From contig NZ_KK073872.1 in assembly GCF_000585335.1 (NCBI RefSeq), positions 785,317-849,316 of the forward strand: a stretch of 64,000 nucleotides of DNA, written 5' to 3'. Each line of letters starts with the position of its first letter. Position 1 is the first letter of the stretch. The position numbers were made by a program, and so were the translations under genes. This document shows positions 35,680 through 44,956 of this stretch, in pieces. The DNA is from Cloacibacillus evryensis DSM 19522. GTDB taxonomy: Bacteria; Synergistota; Synergistia; Synergistales; Synergistaceae. Below the pieces are notes generated by a model. It made no database searches and had not been told where the DNA came from. It saw nothing but the letters and a program-made list of their open reading frames with translations.

Positions 35680-37032
35680 ATGGCGGCAAAACAGAAATAC
35701 ACATCCGCGCAAATCATGCATTTTTTGATCCCGTCGCTTATCGGTGCCATAGTCTTTCTTCTGCCCATTCCAATGAAGGGCAGCCTCAATACCATACTTG
35801 GCATCGCGATCGACTGGGGAAAGGCGATCCTGAAGCCGTGGCTGCCGGGCACCGCGATGGTGCTCGTCGTGCTGTCGGCCCTGGCCTCGCTGTGGGCGAC
35901 GCTCTGCAAACCTGAAAAGATCGCAAAGGATTCTTTCTGGGGCGAACTGTTGATCGTCAGGCCCTTTTGGCTCGCCTCGCGTCTCCTCGGCGCGGCGCTC
36001 TATATCGTGATTTTCTTCAAACTTGGTCCCGAGATAGTCTGGAACATGGATAACGGCGGCACTCCGGCGATCATCCTCGCCCCGGCGCTACTCATAATCT
36101 TCATCGTCCTTGCCGGCGTCGTGCCGCTGCTGACGGACTACGGCCTCATGGAATATGTCGGTACCTACGCGCGCCCGATCATGGGCCCGATGTTCAAACT
36201 CCCGGGCCGTTCCGCCGTCGACTGCCTCGCCTCCTGGGTCGGCAGCTGCTCTGTCGCCGTCGTCATCACGACCAAAGTCCACGACCAAGGTTACTACTCC
36301 GACAGGGAGGCCTCGATCATCACGACGGCCTTCTCCGTCATCAGCATCGCCTACATCTACGTCATGGCGGATTTCGTCGGCCTGCCGAACATGTATTTCC
36401 AGATAATGGCGGCGGTCTACGCGGTGACGTTCATCCTCGCGCTCATCATGCCGCGCGTCTGGCCGCTCTCCTCGATGCCGGACACCTTCTCCGGCAAGGC
36501 CGGCAAACAGCGCATCGGCGACGACATCCCTAAGGGATATTCGCTCGGCGACTGGGCGATCAAACTTGCGGTCGAGCGTTCGGCGAAGCAGACCACGGCG
36601 ATGACGATCGATTCCGGCGTGAAGACCTTCGTCTCGCTCGTCGTCAGTACGATGCCGCTTGTCGTCGCCTGGGGAACCGTCGTCCTCATCATCGCCAACA
36701 ACACGCCGGTATTCCAGATACTGTCCGCGCCCTTCGCCTGGTGCCTCCAGCTCATGAAGATACCCGAGGCCAAAGAGGTGGCCCCCGCGTTCCTGCTCGC
36801 CTACGCGGACCAGTTCCTTGCCGCCGTCGTCGGCTCCGGCCGCACAGCCGTCGCCGCGAAGTTTATGTGCGCCTGCATCTCCGGCACCGGCCTCATCTAC
36901 ATGACCGAAGTCGGAGTCCTCATCCTCCAGTCGTCGATACCGCTCGGCTTCTGGAAGCTGACGGGGATATACTTCATCAGGGCGGTGCTCAGCGTATTCC
37001 TGCTCGCGCCCTTCGCCTGGCTCTTCTGTTAG
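35680..37032 (+). CDS. YjiH family membrane protein (nucleoside-recognition/gate domain)
   Basis: This 450-residue integral membrane protein has about ten hydrophobic segments and two gate-like regions. The first surrounds LPGRSAVDCLASWVGSCSVAVV and the second lies near the C-terminus with VGSGRTAVAAKFMCACISG. Family members have no settled function and are thought to be transporters. The start is ATG 35680 with AAGGGAG upstream. It follows the GlcD-type oxidase by 113 nt and may share its transcript, possibly carrying the 2-hydroxy or 2-oxo acid. That role is inference. Confidence 0.88.
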   Translation: MAAKQKYTSAQIMHFLIPSLIGAIVFLLPIPMKGSLNTILGIAIDWGKAILKPWLPGTAMVLVVLSALASLWATLCKPEKIAKDSFWGELLIVRPFWLASRLLGAALYIVIFFKLGPEIVWNMDNGGTPAIILAPALLIIFIVLAGVVPLLTDYGLMEYVGTYARPIMGPMFKLPGRSAVDCLASWVGSCSVAVVITTKVHDQGYYSDREASIITTAFSVISIAYIYVMADFVGLPNMYFQIMAAVYAVTFILALIMPRVWPLSSMPDTFSGKAGKQRIGDDIPKGYSLGDWAIKLAVERSAKQTTAMTIDSGVKTFVSLVVSTMPLVVAWGTVVLIIANNTPVFQILSAPFAWCLQLMKIPEAKEVAPAFLLAYADQFLAAVVGSGRTAVAAKFMCACISGTGLIYMTEVGVLILQSSIPLGFWKLTGIYFIRAVLSVFLLAPFAWLFC

Positions 37033-37059
37033 CTGTGCGACGCTGATCATTCACGATAA

Positions 37060-37098
37060 AAAACGGGAGGCATCCCTCGTTGAGATGCCTCCCGTTTT
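37060..37098. terminator. Bidirectional terminator between yjiH-like and AGCS genes
   Basis: A perfect 15-bp stem (37060-37074 with 37084-37098), with AAAA/TTTT ends and a 9-nt loop, lies between convergent genes. Confidence 0.9.
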
Positions 37099-37115
37099 CT
37101 GTTGTCTGGAAAATT

Positions 37116-38480
37116 TTACTTTGCCGCCTTCAGCCGTCCGTCCTTCTCGTATTCGTTGAGCTGCTTTGAAACTATCGAGGCCAGGCCGAGCAGTGCGACG
37201 AGGTTCGGGAAGACCATTATTCCGTTGAAGAAGTCCGCAAGCTGCCAGGCGAGGTCGAGCTGGAGCACCGAGCCGAGCACCAGGAAGACTACGACGATGA
37301 GGCGGTAGGGGAGAAGTCCCTTCTCGCCGCAGAGGAAAATTATGTTCTGCTCGCCGTAGAAGTACCAGCCGATGACTGTCGAGAAGGCGAAGAAGAAGAG
37401 GCAGAGCGCCACAAACGGTACGCCGAGCTGGCCGAGGCCGATGCTGAAAGCCTTCTGCGTAAGCGCGATGCCGCTGGTATGTCCGTCGATCGCTCCCGTT
37501 ACGAAGATGACGAATGCCGTCATGTTAAGGACGCAGAAGGTGTCGATGAACACGCTGATGATGGCGGCGTAGCCCTGTTCGCAGGGATGCTTGACCTTTG
37601 CCACCGCGTGCGCGTGAGGCGTGGAGCCCATACCGGCTTCATTGGAGAAGAGGCCGCGTGCCACGCCGTAGCGTACCGCCTGTTTGATCGAGACGCCGAT
37701 GAGGCCGCCAGTCGCCGCCGCCGGGTTGAAGGCGCCCTTGAATATCATCCAGAAGGCGTGGGGGAGCTGCGTGAAGTTCATTATAAGGATGATCGCGCCG
37801 CCGATGAGGTACATCGCCGCCATTACGGGGACGAGCTTTTCTGTGATGGCGGCGATGCGTCCGATGCCGCCGAAGAATACGTAAGCGCCGAGCGCGGCGA
37901 GGAAGATGCCGACGTATAGCTTATTCCAGCCGAAGGCGACGTTGCAGGCGTCCGCTATCGAGTTCGTCTGCACCGCGTTGCCGATGAATCCGAGCGCGAT
38001 GATGAGGGAGACGGAGAAGAATACCGCGAGGGGTTTGCAATGCAGCCCGTTCATTATATAAAAGGCCGGGCCTCCCACCACTCTGCCGTCTGGTTCCTTA
38101 TGCTTGAAGACCTGCGCGAGCGTCGCCTCGGCGAAGATCGTCGCCATTCCGAGGAAGGCCGCGACCCACATCCAGAAGATGGCCCCGGGGCCGCCCATCG
38201 CGATGGCGGTCGCCGCGCCCGCGAGGTTTCCCGTTCCCACCTGTCCCGCGATCGCCGTGGTGAGGGCCTGGAACGAACTCATGCCGTCCTTGCCCGCCCG
38301 CTTCCCAAAGAGGTTGATGCCTCCGAAGACCGCCTTGAATGCCTCGGGGAACTTTCTGATCTGGACGAACTTGAGCCGGATCGTGAAGTAAAGTCCCGTA
38401 CCGCAGAGAAGCGGGATAAGACACCATAAGCCCCAGATAAAGCTGTTAATATCGGTTACCAGTTGAGTGAGCTGCTCCAT
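37116..38480 (-). CDS. Alanine or glycine:cation symporter (AGCS family)
   Basis: This 454-residue protein has about 11 transmembrane helices. The AGCS core is GQVGTGNLAGAATAIAMGGPGAIFWMW (about 95-121), with RGLFSNEAGMGSTPHAHA later. Both motifs are diagnostic of Na+/alanine or glycine symporters. The start has AGGAGG at good spacing. It is a single-gene unit, convergent with the YjiH gene. Alanine or glycine import fits an amino-acid fermenter. Confidence 0.93.
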   Translation of the reverse strand: MEQLTQLVTDINSFIWGLWCLIPLLCGTGLYFTIRLKFVQIRKFPEAFKAVFGGINLFGKRAGKDGMSSFQALTTAIAGQVGTGNLAGAATAIAMGGPGAIFWMWVAAFLGMATIFAEATLAQVFKHKEPDGRVVGGPAFYIMNGLHCKPLAVFFSVSLIIALGFIGNAVQTNSIADACNVAFGWNKLYVGIFLAALGAYVFFGGIGRIAAITEKLVPVMAAMYLIGGAIILIMNFTQLPHAFWMIFKGAFNPAAATGGLIGVSIKQAVRYGVARGLFSNEAGMGSTPHAHAVAKVKHPCEQGYAAIISVFIDTFCVLNMTAFVIFVTGAIDGHTSGIALTQKAFSIGLGQLGVPFVALCLFFFAFSTVIGWYFYGEQNIIFLCGEKGLLPYRLIVVVFLVLGSVLQLDLAWQLADFFNGIMVFPNLVALLGLASIVSKQLNEYEKDGRLKAAK

Positions 38481-38676
38481 AATAATGAGTTCCTCCTATG
38501 TTTTTACCGCCGTTGTTAAAGCTAATGACGGCACGATTGTGAATACATTCTCTATTATTGTCATTAACCCGCTGCGTTTAATAGTAAAATCAATGAGAAG
38601 AGAGCAAGCATAAAACTCTTGACGTAACAGAGGCATTAAAAATAAGATAAATCCGATAATTGTTGATAAAATAAAA

Positions 38677-38697
38677 CGGCCTGAAAAATTCAGGCCG
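38677..38697 (-). terminator. Terminator of the tandem GNAT operon
   Basis: An 8-bp stem (38677-38684 with 38690-38697), extended by one A:T pair, is followed on the minus strand by TTTTATTTTA. Confidence 0.8.
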
Positions 38698-38738
38698 CGT
38701 TTCGTGTCAGTGTCAGACGCCGCGTAAGATAGGGTCCG

Positions 38739-39239
38739 CTATTTTGCGTTGCGGCAGTGCGCCATGAGATAGGCGTCGACGAAATGTCCCTCGTGGCTGC
38801 GCATCCAGTCCTTCGCGATCCCCTCGACCTTGAATCCCGCCGACTTGCAGAGCTTCAGCGCGTTGACGTTGTCCGTCGGTATCTCGACTTCGACGCGCTC
38901 CATCATCAGTTCGTCGTCGGCAAAATCGAGCGCCGAGGCCATCAGCGCCTTTCCAAGCCCCTGCCCCTGCCATTTCGGGTCGACGATGATCCTTAAAGTG
39001 GCCATCCGCCTCAGGAATATCTGATGATTGACCTGCAGCAGCACCACGGCGCATATCTCCTGCGGCTCCGTCTCCGTCTCGAGCACGAACATGTGATCGA
39101 ACTGCGTGAGCCCCGCTATCAGCTGTCCCACATCCTCAAATTTCCCGGTGGAGAAGTTGAACAGCCGTCCCTCCGCCACCTTAGCATTTATTTTATCGAT
39201 GCCCTCGGCATCCCTGTGAGTTACGGGCCTTATCCTCAT
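38739..39239 (-). CDS. GNAT family N-acetyltransferase, tandem copy 1
   Basis: This 166-residue single GNAT domain has the acetyl-CoA loop QGQGLGKALM near residue 104 and the NVNALKLCKSAGFKVEGI element. Its ATG overlaps the stop of the next GNAT gene as ATGA. Both proteins share length and layout (ILxxLxxRAxxEL-type helix, LYKxxGF), so they are a tandem pair. The target amine is unknown. Confidence 0.9.
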   Translation of the reverse strand: MRIRPVTHRDAEGIDKINAKVAEGRLFNFSTGKFEDVGQLIAGLTQFDHMFVLETETEPQEICAVVLLQVNHQIFLRRMATLRIIVDPKWQGQGLGKALMASALDFADDELMMERVEVEIPTDNVNALKLCKSAGFKVEGIAKDWMRSHEGHFVDAYLMAHCRNAK

Positions 39240-39736
39240 ATCTCCGCCCCCTCTCCGCGAAGCCTTCCCATCAGGTATTCGCTGACGAACGCCCCCTTCA
39301 CGACGGCGGCGTGTTTTTTCGTCGCCTCCACCATGAAGCCGAGGTCTTTGTAGAGCTTTATCGCCCTTTCATTCTCCGTCAGTACGAGCAGTTCCAGGCG
39401 GTGGAGCATCAGTTCGTTGTCCGCGCGGTCTACCAGGTGTTTCAAAAGACGGTGTCCTATCCCCATTTGCTGAAAGTCTGTGTCTACCATCACGGCGATG
39501 AAGGCGCTGTGCGAACGGCAGGGCTCCCTGTTCGCCATCATTACGGAGAAGCCGACGACCTCGCCGTTTTCTACCGCTACGTAGCCTCTGTCCCTTCCGG
39601 TGAGTGAGTTTAAAAAATCTACAGTGGTATTGATCCTCTCGCTGGAAAGGGCCAATACGCCCTCACACACGCCGTTCTGCCTTCTGATGGAGGCGATCGC
39701 CTCCGCGTCCTCAAGCATTACAGGTCTTATTTCCAA
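39236..39736 (-). CDS. GNAT family N-acetyltransferase, tandem copy 2
   Basis: This 166-residue GNAT domain has QMGIGHRLLKHL as the acetyl-CoA loop and NERAIKLYKDLGFMVEATKK near the C-terminus. I place the start at TTG 39736: GGGAGG lies 9 nt upstream, and the resulting N-terminus (MEIRPVM) and length match the neighbouring copy (MRIRPVT, 166 residues). The ATG at 39757 would put the ribosome site inside the gene. It is first of the two-gene operon. Confidence 0.87.
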   Translation of the reverse strand: MEIRPVMLEDAEAIASIRRQNGVCEGVLALSSERINTTVDFLNSLTGRDRGYVAVENGEVVGFSVMMANREPCRSHSAFIAVMVDTDFQQMGIGHRLLKHLVDRADNELMLHRLELLVLTENERAIKLYKDLGFMVEATKKHAAVVKGAFVSEYLMGRLRGEGAEI

Positions 39737-39872
39737 AACGCCGGACCTCCCGAACATTTGTGATGGCTTCTATTGTACTCTAATCACACCTCAATCGCAA
39801 AAAGAAAAAAGCGGGTAAAATTTTTTCATGCCGCTGTGATATCATCTTTGAGAAGGAGTGTGACGGTAAAAA

Positions 39873-41552
39873 ATGAAATATAAAAGCACACGGCAGCTGG
39901 AAAACATGAACTTCAAGGAGGCGCGCGCCCTCTATAAATCGATGGGATGTTCCGACGCCGACCTCAAGGGGCCGGTCATCGGCATAGCCAACTCCTGGAA
40001 CGAACTGGTGACAGGCCATTTCAACCTGCGGCAGGTCGCGGAATTCGTCAAGAAGGGCATATACCGCGCGGGGGGCGCGGCGGTCGAGTTTGGGATGATC
40101 GGGGCCTGCGACGGGCTCGCGAGCGGCCACGGCGGCATGAAATACATACTGCCGTCGCGCGAACTGATCGCTAGCGACCTTGAGAGCATGGCGAGGGCTC
40201 ACAACCTCGACGGTCTCGTGATGCTCGGCTCGTGCGACAAGATAGTCCCCGGGATGCTGATGGGCGCGGCGCGCCTCGACATTCCAGCGATCATGGCCGT
40301 CGGCGGGCCGATGCTCGGCGGCGTCGAGTTCGACGGACGGAAGAGCGACTCGACCTCGCTCTCCGAGGCGGTCGGCATGTTTGAAGCGGGGACGATAGGG
40401 GAAGACGAGCTGAACAGGCTGGAGGAGACGTCATGCCCGAGCTGCGGATCGTGCTCCTTCTACGGCACCGCCAACTCGATGGGGGCCCTCGCGGAGGCGA
40501 TGGGGATGTCGCTTCCGGGGTCGGCGCTCATTCCCGCCGTCTACGCGGAGCGCCTCAGAAGTTCCGAAGAGGCGGGGCGCCGGATCGTCGAGCTTGTGAA
40601 TAAAAATATCACCGCGCGCAGCGTGATAACGGAGGCCTCTCTGGAGAACGCCGCGGTCGTGATGCTGGCCACCGGAGCGTCGACGAACTGCGTGATGCAC
40701 CTCTGCGCGATCGCCTACGAGGCCGGGCTCGACCCGAAGAAAATATTTGCGGCGATCGACGCGCTCAGCGAAAGGGTCCCTCTCGTTGCGAAGGTGAATC
40801 CAGCCGCGCAGTACGATATGGAGGCCTTCTACCGGGCCGGCGGCGTCCGGCAGGTCATGCGCGAGGTGAGGAGCCTGCTTCACCTTGACGCCGTTACCGT
40901 GAACGGCCGCGCGCTGGGGGAGAACATAGACGATTTCCGGAATCCCTACGGCGCCGACCTGAACGTGATAAGAAGCGTGGATGAGCCCTTCAGCCGGGAA
41001 AAGGGATTGTGCCTGCTGCGCGGGAACCTCGCGCCCGAAGGCGCGGTGGCAAAGCCGGCGGCGATGGACCCGTCGATGTTTTGCTTCACGGGGCCGGCGC
41101 GCGTCTTTGATTCGGAAGAGGAGGCGAACCGCGCGATCCTCGCGAAAGAGATAGCGCCGGGCAGCGTCGTTGTGGTGCGCTATGAGGGGCCGAAGGGAGG
41201 CCCGGGGATGCGCGAGATGTTCCACGCGATGAAATTCCTCTACGGCATGGGGCTTGCGAAAAAGGTCGCGCTGATAACCGACGGGAGATTCTCGGGGACC
41301 AACAACGGCTGCTACGTCGGGCACATCTCTCCCGAAGCCGCCGAAGGCGGCCCGCTCGCGGCCCTGCGCGACGGCGACATGATCACCATAGATATAAATA
41401 AAAAAGAGGTGTCGGCCGACCTGTCCGGAGAGGAGATCGCCTCTCGCCTTAAAGACTGGCGCGCGCCCGTTCCCGACGCGCCGGACGGCTGGCTGAAGAT
41501 ATACGCCAAACTGGCGGCCTCGGCCACAGACGGAGCGATGATGAAAATATAA
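39873..41552 (+). CDS. ilvD: IlvD/Edd family dehydratase (dihydroxy-acid dehydratase-like)
   Basis: This 559-residue protein, of typical length, has GSCDKIVPGMLM with Cys121, CPSCGSC with candidate cluster cysteines 188-194, and the Mg/substrate region GTANSMGALAEAMGMSLPG. In the first cluster-ligand region it reads NSWNELVTGHFNL, with Gly48 where plant and proteobacterial enzymes have Cys in TPCN. The dehydratase removes water from dihydroxy-isovalerate in Val/Ile synthesis, or from a sugar acid in paralogues. No other ilv genes adjoin it, which weakens the biosynthetic reading. It is a stand-alone gene divergent from the GNAT pair. Confidence 0.85.
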   Translation: MKYKSTRQLENMNFKEARALYKSMGCSDADLKGPVIGIANSWNELVTGHFNLRQVAEFVKKGIYRAGGAAVEFGMIGACDGLASGHGGMKYILPSRELIASDLESMARAHNLDGLVMLGSCDKIVPGMLMGAARLDIPAIMAVGGPMLGGVEFDGRKSDSTSLSEAVGMFEAGTIGEDELNRLEETSCPSCGSCSFYGTANSMGALAEAMGMSLPGSALIPAVYAERLRSSEEAGRRIVELVNKNITARSVITEASLENAAVVMLATGASTNCVMHLCAIAYEAGLDPKKIFAAIDALSERVPLVAKVNPAAQYDMEAFYRAGGVRQVMREVRSLLHLDAVTVNGRALGENIDDFRNPYGADLNVIRSVDEPFSREKGLCLLRGNLAPEGAVAKPAAMDPSMFCFTGPARVFDSEEEANRAILAKEIAPGSVVVVRYEGPKGGPGMREMFHAMKFLYGMGLAKKVALITDGRFSGTNNGCYVGHISPEAAEGGPLAALRDGDMITIDINKKEVSADLSGEEIASRLKDWRAPVPDAPDGWLKIYAKLAASATDGAMMKI

Positions 41553-41692
41553 GGTCAAAACTACAAAAATTGGATCAAAATTGTCTCAATACGTATTTTA
41601 ATCTTGACTTTAATGATAACTGGGTTATGATATTAATAATGATTTTGATTTAGAAAAGCAGATTTCATAAAGACAGAAAGGTGCGATTCAAA

Positions 41693-42184
41693 ATGGTTAT
41701 CGATGCGAAAATGGAAAAGGCGTTAAACGGGCAGATACGTGCGGAGCTGGAGTCCGCCTATCTTTATCTCTCAATGGCCTCCTGGCTTGACGCCAACGAT
41801 CTTCCGGGCTGCGCCCACTGGATGAAGAAGCAGGCGGCCGAAGAGCAGGAACACGCGATGAAGATATACGGGTATGTCGTCTCCCGCGGCGGCCGCGTCG
41901 TTCTCGAGGCCATCGCCGCCCCGCGCAGCGAGTGGAAGAACGCGACGGAGATATTCCAGCAGACCCTTGAGCACGAACAGAAGGTGACGGCCCTCATCTA
42001 CGGACTCGTCGAACTGGCGATGGAGATGAAGGATTACGCGACACGCGGGCTGCTCTCCTGGTTCGTCGAAGAACAGGTCGAGGAAGAGGAGCACGCGATG
42101 GAGATCCTCGCGAAGTTCAGGAAGCTCGGCGAGATCCCCATTTCGCTGGCGATGATTGACAAGGAACTCGGCGAAAGAGCATAG
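41693..42184 (+). CDS. ftnA: Ferritin (non-heme, FtnA type)
   Basis: This 163-residue four-helix bundle has ferroxidase ligands Glu in RAELESAYLYLSMASW, EEQEHAMK with Glu and His in helix B, and FVEEQVEEEEHAMEIL in helix C/D. It stores iron as a mineral in a 24-mer. The start is ATG 41693 with AAAGGTG about 9 nt upstream. It is a single gene with its own terminator. Iron storage suits the many Fe-S enzymes in the region. Confidence 0.95.
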   Translation: MVIDAKMEKALNGQIRAELESAYLYLSMASWLDANDLPGCAHWMKKQAAEEQEHAMKIYGYVVSRGGRVVLEAIAAPRSEWKNATEIFQQTLEHEQKVTALIYGLVELAMEMKDYATRGLLSWFVEEQVEEEEHAMEILAKFRKLGEIPISLAMIDKELGERA

Positions 42185-42198
42185 TATCTTTGAGATAT

Positions 42199-42232
42199 GA
42201 ATGTGCCGGGCTTTAAACGGTCCGGCACATTC
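42199..42232 (+). terminator. Terminator of ferritin
   Basis: A perfect 11-bp stem (42199-42209 with 42222-42232) has a 12-nt loop. No long T-run follows. Confidence 0.7.
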
Positions 42233-42275
42233 GATATAAGGGTGTCGCCAAAAATATGACAGGGAGGTAAATAGG

Positions 42276-42800
42276 ATGGGCAATATAGATATGAAGGCGC
42301 TTTTTTCACTGACCTACGGGATGTATATCGTCAGCACGGATCTTGAGGGCAGGCTCAACGGGCAGATCGCCAATACCGTGATGCAGATCACCTCGGAGCC
42401 GGTCTGCGTCGCCACCTGTCTCAACAAGGCCAACCTTACGACGGATATGGTCGCGAAGAGCGGACGCTTTTCCGTCGCGATCCTCGAACAGGATGTGCCG
42501 ATGACCTTTATCGGCCAGTTCGGCTTCAAGTCCGGCCGCGATATCGACAAGTTTGAAAACGTCAAGTACAGCCTCGCCGGAGCCGGGACCCCGCTCATCG
42601 AAGAGTGGAGCGTCGCGGCCTTTGACGCGAAAGTCGTGAGGACGATAGAGATGCCGAGCCACATGCTGTTCATCGGGGAGGTCGAGGAGTCGGTCTATTT
42701 CAAAGAGGCCCCGCTGCTCACCTACAGCGACTACCACAAGATCAAAAAGGGTAAATCGCCGAAGACCGCGCCGACCTTTGGCTTCAACACCCTCAAATAG
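42276..42800 (+). CDS. Flavin reductase-like FMN-binding protein (flavoredoxin type)
   Basis: This 174-residue split-barrel flavoprotein has TYGMYIVSTDLEG at the N-terminus, the NKANLTTDMVAKSGRFSVAIL core and a HMLFIGEVEES strand. It matches the flavin reductase-like domain of small FMN-binding electron carriers. GGGAGG precedes the ATG. The 3' end overlaps the possible start of the next gene. It probably reduces or carries FMN in anaerobic electron transfer. Confidence 0.9.
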   Translation: MGNIDMKALFSLTYGMYIVSTDLEGRLNGQIANTVMQITSEPVCVATCLNKANLTTDMVAKSGRFSVAILEQDVPMTFIGQFGFKSGRDIDKFENVKYSLAGAGTPLIEEWSVAAFDAKVVRTIEMPSHMLFIGEVEESVYFKEAPLLTYSDYHKIKKGKSPKTAPTFGFNTLK

Positions 42801-43620
42801 CGCATTGAAACCGCTTGAGGAGACGCCGGCAAGGATCGCGAGCCGGGAGATTTTTGAAAAGATATACGACGATTACAACAAGCGGATCTATGTGTCACCC
42901 GACCCGCTTCAGTTTTTATACGATTATGAAGATACCGCCGATAGGGAGGTAGTCGGGCTCATAGCCTCGGGGCTCGCCTACGGCAAGGTGGCTCAGATAT
43001 TGAAGAGCGTCAGAAAGGTGCTTGACGCGCTCGGACCTCACCCCGCCGAATACCTTAAAAACAGCTGCCGGCGCGATCACGAAGAGAAGCTCTGCGGTTT
43101 TGTCCATCGCTTCACCGACTGCGGCGAGATGTGCGGCTTCCTTGCGGCGACCGGCGAGGTGCTGCGGCGCTGCGGCAGCCTTGAAGAGCTCTTCGTAACC
43201 GGATATAAGGGGGATATGGGGGCGGCGATGGAAAACTTTGCCGACACCTTCAACCGCTGCGCGGGGCGCGAGAACATGTTCCTGCTGCCGCGTCCCTCCA
43301 AGGGCAGCGCCTGCAAGCGCATGGCGCTCTTCCTGCGCTGGATGGTGCGCCGCGACGACGTCGACCCCGGCGGCTGGCGCGGCATATCGCCGGCGGAGCT
43401 GCTGATCCCGCTCGACACCCACATGTTCAATATCACGACGACGCTCGGGCTCTGCCGTTCAAGGAGCGCGAACGGCAGGGCCGCGGCGGAGATCACAGAG
43501 AACTTCCGGGAGATATGCCCCGGCGACCCCGTGAAATACGATTTCGCGCTGACGAGATACGGCATCCGCGAGGAGATGACGGTGGAAGAGCTGTTCGCGA
43601 AGTGGCATCTCGACCGCTGA
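42778..43620 (+). CDS. TIGR02757 family protein
   Basis: A protein of about 280 residues matching the TIGR02757 family of unknown function. Characteristic stretches are YVSPDPLQFLYDYEDTADREVVGLIASGLAYGKV near the N-terminus, the KGSACKRMALFLRWMVRRDDVDPGGW core and LIPLDTHMFNI with a conserved Asp/His. The start is uncertain: TTG 42778 overlaps the flavin reductase gene by 23 nt, and TTG 42805 would avoid this. Neither has a Shine-Dalgarno. The conserved WMVR and DTH motifs resemble helix-hairpin-helix glycosylase-like folds, but no activity is assigned. Confidence 0.85.
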   Translation: MASTPSNSALKPLEETPARIASREIFEKIYDDYNKRIYVSPDPLQFLYDYEDTADREVVGLIASGLAYGKVAQILKSVRKVLDALGPHPAEYLKNSCRRDHEEKLCGFVHRFTDCGEMCGFLAATGEVLRRCGSLEELFVTGYKGDMGAAMENFADTFNRCAGRENMFLLPRPSKGSACKRMALFLRWMVRRDDVDPGGWRGISPAELLIPLDTHMFNITTTLGLCRSRSANGRAAAEITENFREICPGDPVKYDFALTRYGIREEMTVEELFAKWHLDR

Positions 43621-43713
43621 TGGAAAATACGGAAAATGGCGCCCCAGACAAAAGAGCCGCGGAAAGATACAGCGGCCCTCTTGCCTGAAAAATACCGCCT
43701 CCGTAGTTCTTCA

Positions 43714-43811
43714 GGTTCTCTCGCCATTCATTCGCGTTCTCTTGGATTCTCTCGTTTTTCGGATATAGTTATGTATATTTGCGAGATAAAACGAATGAAA
43801 GCGAGAGAATC
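43714..43811. repeat. Imperfect inverted and direct repeats before the AlbA-type pseudogene
   Basis: The motif TTCTCTCGC...TTCATTCG occurs at 43714-43738 and again, inverted, at 43788-43811. A third partial copy, GATTCTCTCG, lies at 43745-43754, giving a perfect 10-bp inverted pair with 43802-43811. This may be an operator array or a structured leader for the adjacent regulator-type gene. Confidence 0.5.
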
Positions 43812-43834
43812 AGAGCGAAAGAGAGGGCGGCGTG

Positions 43835-44851
43835 ATGATCCCATTTGAAGATTTAGATGTCGAGTTTAAAGAGTGTTACGTTCCGGATATAAAAAAGAGG
43901 TATTGGCTTTTGTAAATACAGACGGCGGAGTATTGTCTGTCGGAATCAGCAGGGACGGCAAGGTCGTCGGCGCGGAGGACCCCGACGATGCAATGCTGCG
44001 TATATCTTCCGCGCTGAGAGATTCCATCAGGCCGGACGTGATGCCCTTCGTTCAGCTCAGGGCGGCCGAACGGGAGGGAACGGCTGTCATTGAGATTGCG
44101 GTTCAAACAGGTACGGCGAGGCCTTATTATTTACAGGATAAAGGACTGAGGCCATCCGGTGTATACGTTCGCCGGGGCAGCGCCTCTATACCCCTGAGCG
44201 ACGAAGGTATTCGGGAGATGATCATACAGAACAGCGGAAAATCCTATGAGGACTGCCGCAGCATGGAACAGGATCTTACCTTTCGCGCCTTTGAGAGTGA
44301 GATGGCGGAAAGATCGGTCGAACTGGGAGATTCCCAGATGCGGCCCCTCCATCTCATAGGGGAGGACGGACTTTACACGAACCTGGCGAGGCTGCTCTCC
44401 GACCAGTGCGGCCATACGATCAAAACAGCTATTTTCCAGGGTACGGATAAGGCTGTCTTTCGCAGCAGGCAGGAGTTTTCCGGGTCGCTTCTCAAACAGC
44501 TGCGCGACGTCTATCAGCTGGTAGATATAAACAATAAAACAAAGGCGACCTTTTCCGGCCTGAACCGCACGGACTTCGCAGTCGCGGAACCCCAATCTTG
44601 CCGCGGTATTTTATCGTATGAGGCTGATCGAGAGCTATGGGACCGGCATTGGGAAAATCATCCGCCTCTATAGCGGCGAGGGGAAAGAGCCCCAGTTTGA
44701 GACGGCCAAAGGAGCATTCCGCGTCACACTTCCAAACCGCAACGAAGATGGGCCGAAGGCACGGTTTGCGGAACCGATAGATACGCTGCCTGAGAATGCC
44801 GTCGGCGCCGGCTTGAAGGAAGCGGCAAAAACAGCGTATACATGCCGGTGA
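43835..44851 (+). pseudogene. AlbA_2/Schlafen-type ATP-binding regulator, frameshifted and internally deleted
   Basis: The frame begins MIPFEDLDVEFKE...DIKK at ATG 43835 and hits a stop about 27 codons in. The homologous sequence continues in the -1 frame from KKEVLAFVNTDGG through the AlbA_2 domain (GVYVRRGSASIPLSDE) and middle region to NKTKATFSGLNRTDF (about 44580). The next homologous segment, RNPNLAAVFYRMRLIESYGTG, is in another frame. The HRDY-containing GHKL-like part, about 55 residues, is missing, and the C-terminal winged helix is also short. The early shift sits on A-AAA-AAG, a known slippery heptamer. Two independent lesions make a dead gene the best reading. Confidence 0.8.
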
Positions 44852-44956
44852 AGTAACGATCTGCCTATGGCCGCGTTTTGATTTCGGCGCGGCGATTTAC
44901 CGCGACGCCCGGTGATGCTATAATCATCCCAAATAGGAAAAAGGAGGCTGCGGCTG

